A stretch of DNA of 64,000 nucleotides from Candidatus Poribacteria bacterium (GTDB taxonomy: Bacteria; Poribacteria; WGA-4E; WGA-3G): assembly GCA_022394755.1 (NCBI GenBank), contig JAGFCA010000060.1, positions 1 to 64,000 of the forward strand. Direction: 5' to 3'. The translations under genes and the position numbers were made by a program. The notes beneath the pieces were generated by a model. It did no database searches, had not been told where the DNA came from, and worked only from the letters and a program-made list of their open reading frames with translations. Within the stretch, counting starts at the first letter, position 1. Every line of letters begins with the position of its first letter. Shown here one piece after another: positions 57,484-64,000 of this stretch.

Positions 57484-59904
57484 TTAAAAGTCAATCGTCA
57501 AACCGATATAGGGAACACGCGGTAATTGCCCACTTTCACCGAGTTCTTGTTCTTGAATTTCAATTGTCTCTCCTTGAACTTCAAATGATCCTTTTTCAAG
57601 AATGAACTCAATAGAATTTTTACGGTTATATACATTTAGAATTTCTATGAAGCCACCAATCTTCATACCCATTAAGTTCCATTTACGACTAATTCGAAAA
57701 TCTAATTTATGATAAGGTGGAAATTTGGCACTTAACGCCTTATCGAGACTTGCAAAAAGCGGATTCAGACCGCGTGTTACCGGATCTTGGATTAGAACAA
57801 TAGTACTGATAGGTGATTCAGATGTGCCACTCAAATATTGCCATTTAGCACCAATCTCAAAATCAGGTATAATAGTATAATTTGCCACAATACTGACAAT
57901 GTGTGTGTTATTGAAAAGATAGGGTTTATATAGAACATCCGGATTCTCTCTCCGTTCTGAATGTGTGTATGCATAAGATATCCAACCAAAAAAAATGTCT
58001 GGTACACGATGGCGTAGGAACAATTCTATTCCACCAATATAGCCAGAACCTTGATTAAGATAGTTTCCTACTTCATCTTCAGTAATTACTTTCTGAGCAT
58101 CCTTATAGTATGTAGCAAACTTAAACTCTGTCTGATAAGTAATTTCCTGTTCAATTTCCATAATATAGTGGTGAGTAATACTGGACTTTAAATCAGTATT
58201 TCCATTTTCTGATAACAGATAGGACAACTGAGGACTCTGTTCATACTGTCCATAAGCAAACCGTAGGTTCGCTCCAATTGGAAGTGTAAAATTCACACTT
58301 CCTCGGGGTTGTATTGAAACTTGATTAGTTAAATCTAAGTAATCCAATCTTATGCCTGCTGCCAAAGAAAGGTTCGAAATTGGATCATATCGGGTTTGTA
58401 AATACCCTTCAGTCCGTTGTAAATCGTGTCCAAATTCATAATCCCTTACATCGTTAGTTTTCATCAGTGGATTTCCGTCATCATCATACGTAATCTTCTC
58501 AGGATTCGTACGTTCTAGCTTATCCAATGTCTCATCATCTGATATTACTTCATTAGTAGGGAACATTGAATGTTCAGTACTATTTGCAGGACTAAAAGAA
58601 TACAGTAAACCAGGCTCTATTCTGAATTTGGAATTTAATTTATAAGAAACATCCTCACGAATGGTGTACACAGGTACATTAACCTTGAGTAAATACTCAA
58701 TAGTGTCAGTGGAACTTGAGACGAATTCTCCTTGTTCATTACTCACTGTAGATTCTGAAATAGTCGAATTTAATTTAATATCAAGAAAATTTAGGGATCG
58801 AGTTAGAGAGAATTTGGAATTTAGATTATCTGTAAATTTAGAATTTAGATGTATACCTTGTCCATTAAAACCATTCTTAAAGAAAATTGAGGATGCAAAG
58901 GAATCATCCTGCATCCTCGCTTCATCTTGTGTTTCTTCCGCCATAAAATGAAAATGGTCCGTTGCAGCAAATGCATTTAGAGTCAATTTATGATTTTCGT
59001 TTAGAGGATAATGAAATTTTAATTGATAGTCAGAAAAAAACGGAAATTGTTGTTCAGTACCAGTTTGAGATTCCACTAACGGTCCAACGATCAGATCAAA
59101 ATAACTGCGTCTTCCTGAGATAGATGCATATCCTTTCTCTCCGATTTTAGCTTCTATCAATCCTTCCGAATATAAAATATTTAGATTAAATTTACCATTT
59201 AATCGTTCTTCAAGTTTTTCTCGTGTATGTATGTCTATAACTGCCTGTGAATCTAACCCAAATTCAGCCCCATAACCACCAGCATAGACATCAATTTTCT
59301 CGATTGTTTCGGAGCTAATAGTAGATATTAATCCACCCCAGTGGAAAGGATATCCTAAAGGAGTTCTATCTAAATAATAAAGGTTTGAGCCCGGATCGCT
59401 TCCACGTATATACATGACACCAAAGAAATCATTGGGGATCCCAATACTTGGTAGTGTTGTCAAACCTTTCAATGCATCCGTGCCAACCCCAGCAATGCGA
59501 AGTAATTCACTACCCCGGATATCTTTTCGGCTCACAGTAGGTGGAACATGTTCACCTTCCACAACAATTGATTCTAATTCAAAGAGTTCCCCAAGATGCA
59601 TCTTGATTTGTGTGGTATGGCCAGCAGTAACCATAACAGTTGATTTTGTGGGTGTTTCAAAAGCACGATGAATAATCGTCAATTCGTATGTACCTGGAGG
59701 GACACCTGTAAACCAAACTTTACCATCATAATCACTTCTCGGTATCTCATCAATCTGAGAGATTCTAACTTCTGCCCCCTCAAGAGGTCTTTCTGTCCTT
59801 TGATCATATACTATACCTTCAATTGTACCAGTTTGTGCATATATTGATATAGATGAAATCGTTAATAATATTATGTTAAACATAATATATGTAGAAGTCT
59901 TCAT
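57484..59904 (-). CDS. TonB-dependent receptor (C) with CarboxypepD_reg-like domain
   Basis: This 806-residue protein is the first gene of the receptor cluster. A signal peptide (ending SIYAQ) is followed by a carboxypeptidase-regulatory-like domain (GTIEGIVYDQRTERPLEGAE, VPPGTYELTIIHRAFETPTK), the plug (GTDALKGLTTLPSIGIPNDF, YIRGSDPGSNLYYLDRTPLG, GGYGAEFGLDSQAVIDIHTR) and a barrel ending LPRVPYIGLTIDF. It is clearly paralogous to the two downstream receptors, so the trio arose by tandem duplication. It is divergent from the DUF547 gene, with about 220 bp between them. The substrate is unknown. Confidence 0.88.
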   Translation of the reverse strand: MKTSTYIMFNIILLTISSISIYAQTGTIEGIVYDQRTERPLEGAEVRISQIDEIPRSDYDGKVWFTGVPPGTYELTIIHRAFETPTKSTVMVTAGHTTQIKMHLGELFELESIVVEGEHVPPTVSRKDIRGSELLRIAGVGTDALKGLTTLPSIGIPNDFFGVMYIRGSDPGSNLYYLDRTPLGYPFHWGGLISTISSETIEKIDVYAGGYGAEFGLDSQAVIDIHTREKLEERLNGKFNLNILYSEGLIEAKIGEKGYASISGRRSYFDLIVGPLVESQTGTEQQFPFFSDYQLKFHYPLNENHKLTLNAFAATDHFHFMAEETQDEARMQDDSFASSIFFKNGFNGQGIHLNSKFTDNLNSKFSLTRSLNFLDIKLNSTISESTVSNEQGEFVSSSTDTIEYLLKVNVPVYTIREDVSYKLNSKFRIEPGLLYSFSPANSTEHSMFPTNEVISDDETLDKLERTNPEKITYDDDGNPLMKTNDVRDYEFGHDLQRTEGYLQTRYDPISNLSLAAGIRLDYLDLTNQVSIQPRGSVNFTLPIGANLRFAYGQYEQSPQLSYLLSENGNTDLKSSITHHYIMEIEQEITYQTEFKFATYYKDAQKVITEDEVGNYLNQGSGYIGGIELFLRHRVPDIFFGWISYAYTHSERRENPDVLYKPYLFNNTHIVSIVANYTIIPDFEIGAKWQYLSGTSESPISTIVLIQDPVTRGLNPLFASLDKALSAKFPPYHKLDFRISRKWNLMGMKIGGFIEILNVYNRKNSIEFILEKGSFEVQGETIEIQEQELGESGQLPRVPYIGLTIDF

Positions 59905-60125
59905 ATTAAAATGTAATTTATCCTTATAAATGTCATTGTGTCCTAATATTTGTTGTATTCTTATTTATGCAATATATCAATAGAACGTTCTTAACTTGTT
60001 TTTGTTGACTTATTTTGAAAAAACCAGATTAATGGTATTAGATTTATAGGATCTTACACACATTCGATTTAACCTGCAAAAATCATGATCTTATGTTAAA
60101 ATATGTAAAATTTGGAAATCCATTT

Positions 60126-60920
60126 ATGAAAAACAGAATTTTTATAATTTTACTTATACCCTTATCGTTAATTGGAATAATTATACTGTATAATTTCCGT
60201 ATAGAAATAGATGCACGTTCATTGGATGCCATATCAGAAAAACCATTTTCTCATGACAAATTTAATCAAGTATTGGGAAGTCATGTAAATAATGGTCGTA
60301 TTGATTATGCCAAGTTAAAAGATAATCCTAATATCTTTGATAGTTATTTAGATGAATTAGCAATTGTTGATCCTACTATGATGAGTTTCAATGAACAATT
60401 AACCTTCTGGATTAATGCATATAATGCTCTAATAATCAAAGGAGTAATAGACCATTACCCTACAGAAAGTGTTCTAAAGATTAAGTTGTTTAGAGGTTTT
60501 TTCTCACGTCTCAAGTTTCACGTTGCAAAAAACACGTACACTCTCAATCAAATTGAACACGATATCTTACGTGCTGAATTTGTAGATCCCAGAATACATT
60601 TCGCTTTAGTATGTGCTTCATTAAGTTGTCCTACAATAGAGAATACAGTTTTTCAACCAGACATAATTGAAGAACAATTAGATGAAGTTACAGAGAAATT
60701 TATTAATAATCCTAAAAAGGTAAGAATTGACAGAAAAAACCGGACGGTCTATCTATCAAAAATCTTCAAATGGTATAAAGAAGATTTTACAGAAGGTTAC
60801 GATGGTGTACCAGATTTTCTCGCGGATTATCTACCACCAGAAGATGCAGAATTTATCGTAGAGAAAAATATTAAGTTCCATTATTTGAACTATGATTGGT
60901 CATTAAATGATAAAAAATGA
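60126..60920 (+). CDS. DUF547 domain protein, membrane-anchored
   Basis: About 264 residues from the ATG at 60126, chosen for its GGAAATCC site; an in-frame ATG at 60093 has none. One N-terminal helix (IFIILLIPLSLIGIIILYNF) anchors or exports it. The DUF547 domain follows (GRIDYAKLKDNPNIFDSYLD, EQLTFWINAYNALIIKGVID, RIHFALVCASLSCPTIENTV, YLSKIFKWYKEDF). The conserved Cys-Ser-x-x-Cys-Pro region has suggested a papain-like fold, but the activity is not established. It reads divergently from the TonB-dependent receptors. Confidence 0.85.
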   Translation: MKNRIFIILLIPLSLIGIIILYNFRIEIDARSLDAISEKPFSHDKFNQVLGSHVNNGRIDYAKLKDNPNIFDSYLDELAIVDPTMMSFNEQLTFWINAYNALIIKGVIDHYPTESVLKIKLFRGFFSRLKFHVAKNTYTLNQIEHDILRAEFVDPRIHFALVCASLSCPTIENTVFQPDIIEEQLDEVTEKFINNPKKVRIDRKNRTVYLSKIFKWYKEDFTEGYDGVPDFLADYLPPEDAEFIVEKNIKFHYLNYDWSLNDKK

Positions 60921-60960
60921 AAGGGAAAATTGACTTAATTAAGGTCAATTAGGATGTAAT

Positions 60961-61998
60961 ATGACAAATACCGCTGTTATCGGTTTTGGTTATGCTGGAC
61001 GTGCATTTCACTCCTATCTTGTAAGTTTAGCGGAAGGGCTAAATCTATATGCTATAGCAACTCGGAATGATGAGCGTCGCGAATCGGCAAAACATGCATA
61101 TCCAGAAGCAAAAAGTTATCAAACAATTGATGAAGTAATTGCGGATGATGCAATTAATCTTGTTGTTTTAGCCACACCACATGATACACATGCTGAATTA
61201 GCCATTAAAGCTATGGATGCTGGAAAGCATGTTGTAACAGATAAAATCATGGCAATGAATACTACGGAAGCAGATGCTATGATTGAAGCCAGTAAACGTA
61301 ATGATGTCCTACTTAGTGTTTTTCATAATAGGCGATGGGATTGGGATTATCTTACAGTTAAAAAAGTGATTGCAGATGGTCTACTCGGTTCACCGTACCT
61401 ATTTCAAGTGGCAATCATGCGATATGGTGCACCCGGTGGTTGGCGTGGTGTAAAAAGTCAAAGTGGTGGAATTCTATATGATTGGCCTGCACATTTTGTT
61501 GACCAAGCAATACAATTAGGGAATTCACCAGTTGAATCGGTATTCTGTGATATATATTATAGTACAAAATGGGATACAGATATTGGAAACTATGGGAATC
61601 TCTATATTAATTTTCAGAATGATATCCGATACCAGATCGAGATTGGTAATCTGTCAAAAGCTGATAAGCCTCGTTGGTATGTCGTTGGTGATGAAGGAGG
61701 ATTAGTGAAATATGGTTTAGATCCTCAAGAAGGACCAATGCGAGAAGGTGATATAGATGCTGCTGAAGAAGATCCTACAAACTATGCTAAAGTTTGGACA
61801 GAAGCAGGAGGAGAGAGCAGAGAGCTTGTGATTGAGAGCGTACGGGGTTCCTGGAAATCGTATTATCAGAATATCTCTGATGTGTTAAACAAAGGATCAG
61901 AATTAGTTGTGAAACCTGAGGAAATTCGTAAAGTTATGCAAGTTTATGATGCTGCAATGGAATCTGCCGAAACTGGTCAGGTGGTAAAAATCAATTAG
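60961..61998 (+). CDS. Gfo/Idh/MocA family oxidoreductase
   Basis: This 345-residue cytoplasmic oxidoreductase has an N-terminal Rossmann domain (TNTAVIGFGYAGRAFHSYLV, VVLATPHDTHAELAIKAMDA) and a C-terminal alpha/beta domain (GGILYDWPAHFVDQAIQLG) that carries the usual Asp-x3-His dyad. The EKP-like motif is DKIMAM. Family members oxidise or reduce sugars and cyclitols with NAD(P). The substrate is unknown. An AGGATG ribosome site precedes the ATG. Such genes are numerous in Poribacteria-like genomes. Confidence 0.9.
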   Translation: MTNTAVIGFGYAGRAFHSYLVSLAEGLNLYAIATRNDERRESAKHAYPEAKSYQTIDEVIADDAINLVVLATPHDTHAELAIKAMDAGKHVVTDKIMAMNTTEADAMIEASKRNDVLLSVFHNRRWDWDYLTVKKVIADGLLGSPYLFQVAIMRYGAPGGWRGVKSQSGGILYDWPAHFVDQAIQLGNSPVESVFCDIYYSTKWDTDIGNYGNLYINFQNDIRYQIEIGNLSKADKPRWYVVGDEGGLVKYGLDPQEGPMREGDIDAAEEDPTNYAKVWTEAGGESRELVIESVRGSWKSYYQNISDVLNKGSELVVKPEEIRKVMQVYDAAMESAETGQVVKIN

Positions 61999-62162
61999 CT
62001 ACTTTTAGTTTATTGCAATCCAATACAATATACTGTTCACAATCTGGTCATATTGTCCAATTAGTGTCAGAATAAGCTATAATATTCATTATATTAAAGC
62101 CCCGTATAATGGCATAATAATTGCTCAATAGGAATTAACAAGCGATCTTTTAGGAGAGAAAA

Positions 62163-63278
62163 ATGAAATTCAAAAATTTGTTAACGTTTCTTATAATTTC
62201 CATTTTAGTATGTACATCCTCTTATATCTATGCACATCCTCATGGAAATGAGAATATGGGTAAATATGATACTTTAAATAAACGCGTAATTGCGAGTATT
62301 GACAAAGGATTAGATTGGCTAAAAGACCAACAAGGTGAGGATGGATTATTTGCTGACCATCCAGGAATCACTGCACTTGCAATCACATCTTTTTTACGTC
62401 ATCCACAGCAAAAATACTCTGAAGAAACACACCCATTTATTGGTAAAGCTATACAACGCTTAATTTCAATGCAGCAGGATAATGGTGCAATTTATGATAT
62501 TACGAAGCAACCTGCATTACCTAATTATAATACATCAATTTCAATTTTGGCGTTGTCCTCAACAGGAAATAAAAAGTATGAGAGTGTAATACAGAAAGCA
62601 CAGAAGTTCGTGAAGAGTTTACAAATCCAAGATGAAGAAAGTGTATATTACGGTGGTATAGGTTATGGAAGTCGTGAATCTGTTCATGATCTCTCTAACC
62701 TAAACCTTGCAATCCAAGCATTGAAAGAGAGTGGAGATGATGATCAGGAAGTATGGAACAAGGCGGTGAAATTCCTTGAAAGAACTCAAAATCGCAGTGA
62801 GAGTAATGATCAGAAATGGGCAGGAAATGATGGAGGTTTCATCTATTCACCAGACGGAGAGAGTAAAGCAGGACTTGAAAAAACAGGAAGTCCACGATCT
62901 TATGCAAGCATGACCTATGCTGGACTCCTAAGTTTCATTTATGCTAATGTTGATAAGAATGATGACCGTGTCAAATCTGCTGTACAATGGATTGCAAAAC
63001 ACTTTACTGTTGAAGAGAATTACGGGATGGGAGCACAAGGTCTATATTATAATTATCATACCATGGCTAAGGCTTTACGACTTTATGGAAAAGCAATCAT
63101 CATTGATACTAAAGGTGTCGAACACGATTGGTATCAAGAACTTGCTGAGAAATTGATTGAAGTTCAAAAAGATGATGGTTCATGGGTAAACGAAGAGAGT
63201 AGATGGATGGAAGCCTTACCGGTGTTAGCTACAAGTTACGCCATTCTATCTCTTGATACAGCCTATCCAACGAAATAG
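62163..63278 (+). CDS. secreted squalene-cyclase/prenyltransferase-fold repeat protein
   Basis: This 371-residue protein has a signal peptide (ending YIYAH) and alpha/alpha-toroid repeats of the terpenoid cyclase/prenyltransferase type: GLDWLKDQQGEDGLFADHPG, QRLISMQQDNGAIYDI, YASMTYAGLLSFIYANV, AVQWIAKHFTVEEN and QKDDGSWVNEESRWMEALPV. No DXDD catalytic motif of squalene-hopene cyclase is seen and the protein is exported, so it is unlikely to be a true cyclase. Similar secreted toroids are frequent in Planctomycetes-like bacteria and have no known activity. TTTAGGAGAG is a strong ribosome site. A clear terminator follows. Confidence 0.83.
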   Translation: MKFKNLLTFLIISILVCTSSYIYAHPHGNENMGKYDTLNKRVIASIDKGLDWLKDQQGEDGLFADHPGITALAITSFLRHPQQKYSEETHPFIGKAIQRLISMQQDNGAIYDITKQPALPNYNTSISILALSSTGNKKYESVIQKAQKFVKSLQIQDEESVYYGGIGYGSRESVHDLSNLNLAIQALKESGDDDQEVWNKAVKFLERTQNRSESNDQKWAGNDGGFIYSPDGESKAGLEKTGSPRSYASMTYAGLLSFIYANVDKNDDRVKSAVQWIAKHFTVEENYGMGAQGLYYNYHTMAKALRLYGKAIIIDTKGVEHDWYQELAEKLIEVQKDDGSWVNEESRWMEALPVLATSYAILSLDTAYPTK

Positions 63279-63298
63279 TTATTAATTACTTTCCTATC

Positions 63299-63325
63299 AA
63301 GGCGGATCTCATTCCGCCTTTTTCT
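63299..63325 (+). terminator. rho-independent terminator
   Basis: AAGGCGG and CCGCCTT form a 7-bp GC-rich stem with an 8-nt loop, followed by a T-run (TTTTTCTATTT). It is 20 nt after the stop of the squalene-cyclase-fold gene, on the plus strand. It is the clearest intrinsic terminator in the window. Confidence 0.9.
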
Positions 63326-63420
63326 ATTTATAATCAACTTATTTCTTCTATTTAAACCTATTCAGAATAATGACGTTTAACAGGTATTTTTTTGAAATAT
63401 TATTTGAAAGTTGAGATTGA

Positions 63421-64000
63421 ATGAATTTAATTGAAGGGGTGACGACAGGTTTTTCAGCTATACGAAGAAATAAAACAAGATCATTATTGACCATGTTGGG
63501 GATTATAATCGGCATTGCTTCGGTGCTTGCAATGATTGCAATAGGGGATGGTGCCAAGGAAGTTGTAATGCAGGATGTTCAGAAACTTGGTGGTGCAAAC
63601 CAATTTACACTATATCGCAGATCTAAAATCAGAGTTGGTAAAAATATTGTTCCAAATAGAACAAGAGAATACCTTAACTATGATGATGTAACAGCTATAG
63701 AATCTGAATGTCCTAATGTAAGTGCTGTCACTCCAAGAATTTCCAATTTTAGAGGATTGTTAATTCAAGCACCTAACGGCACTGAAACTTTTGCTGGGTA
63801 TAATGGTGTCGATTCATCATTTAATACTGCAATGGATTGGAAACTTAAGGAAGGACGATTTATTTCAGATGAGGATGTTGGAAACTCAACCACAATTTGT
63901 GTTCTTGGTGATGAACTTGCTACAGAATTATTTGGTAACAAATCTCCTCTTGGTAAAGAAATTAGGATCGTCCGTCGTGTTAAATACTATAATCACCTTG
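63421..64000 (+). CDS. MacB-type ABC transporter permease (partial, 3' end outside window)
   Basis: The frame from the ATG at 63421 is open to the window end (193 codons). It begins with the cytoplasmic leader and first transmembrane helix of MacB/FtsX-type permeases (GFSAIRRNKTRSLLTMLGII, IGIASVLAMIAIGDGAKE). The MacB periplasmic core follows (LGGANQFTLYRRS, YLNYDDVTAIESECPNVSAV, EGRFISDEDVGNSTTICVLG, LFGNKSPLGKEIRI). Such permeases work with a separate ATPase and an adaptor in mechanotransmission or efflux across the envelope; the partners would lie beyond the window. The ribosome site is weak (GAAAGTTGAG). Confidence 0.85.
   Translation, partial: MNLIEGVTTGFSAIRRNKTRSLLTMLGIIIGIASVLAMIAIGDGAKEVVMQDVQKLGGANQFTLYRRSKIRVGKNIVPNRTREYLNYDDVTAIESECPNVSAVTPRISNFRGLLIQAPNGTETFAGYNGVDSSFNTAMDWKLKEGRFISDEDVGNSTTICVLGDELATELFGNKSPLGKEIRIVRRVKYYNHL

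Overview
The window is an AT-rich bacterial chromosome segment. It most likely comes from a Gram-negative-type (diderm) uncultured lineage of the Candidatus Poribacteria kind. An outer membrane is shown directly by an LptD homologue, SurA-type chaperones, three TonB-dependent receptors and a TonB protein. The Poribacteria assignment is inference. It rests on the mix of an FGE-sulfatase/sialidase fusion, a PhyH dioxygenase, Gfo/Idh/MocA and UxaA enzymes, and secreted proteins ending in an 'LPVTLS...WITESE..NAGF.LLRSE' tail. I saw no rRNA, tRNA or CRISPR array.

Layout. 0-2.3 kb (minus): a circularly permuted ATP-grasp gene, a short alpha-E gene and the first codons of another gene. 3.2-6 kb (minus): a large secreted metzincin/LRR/cadherin/lamin-tail protein. 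6.5-9.2 kb: an orphan iron-type solute-binding protein with a 44-residue membrane protein (minus), then an acidic membrane-anchored protein (plus). 9.4-14.6 kb (plus): FGE-sialidase fusion, PhyH dioxygenase and two tandem phospholipase D paralogues. 14.6-16.9 kb (minus): ECF sigma factor, zinc-type anti-sigma factor and an HtrA-like protein lacking the catalytic His. 17.0-17.4 kb: a miniature transposable element. 17.9-21.1 kb (plus): a methyltransferase and a double-length UxaA protein. 21.1-29.8 kb (minus): 2H phosphoesterase, SDR, and a type I restriction system (hsdM, hsdS, and an hsdR broken by a 1-nt frameshift). 29.8-44 kb (minus): an envelope-biogenesis run, read in transcription order as Fn3 lipoprotein, DUF5683-like, DUF3108, Mfd, two parvulin-type PPIases, SurA, and an LptD carrying parvulin domains inserted into its barrel region. 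44-45 kb: short repeats and a second copy of the miniature element with an intact target-site duplication. 45-49.3 kb (plus): membrane protein, purF, small membrane protein, purM, and an overlapping FliG-like gene. 49.4-59.9 kb (minus): TonB, a DUF5916/CBM9-like outer-membrane protein and three tandem TonB-dependent receptors. 60.1-64 kb (plus): DUF547 protein, Gfo/Idh/MocA oxidoreductase, squalene-cyclase-fold protein, terminator, and a MacB-type permease cut by the window end.

Most notable are four items. First, the lptD-surA neighbourhood, in which parvulin domains have been built into LptD itself beside three separate PPIases. Second, the sigma/anti-sigma/HtrA operon, laid out like an envelope-stress switch but with a protease domain that looks catalytically dead. 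Third, a short-element family with 22-bp terminal inverted repeats and 9-10 bp target duplications. Fourth, a FliG-like protein translationally coupled to purM, with no flagellar genes nearby.
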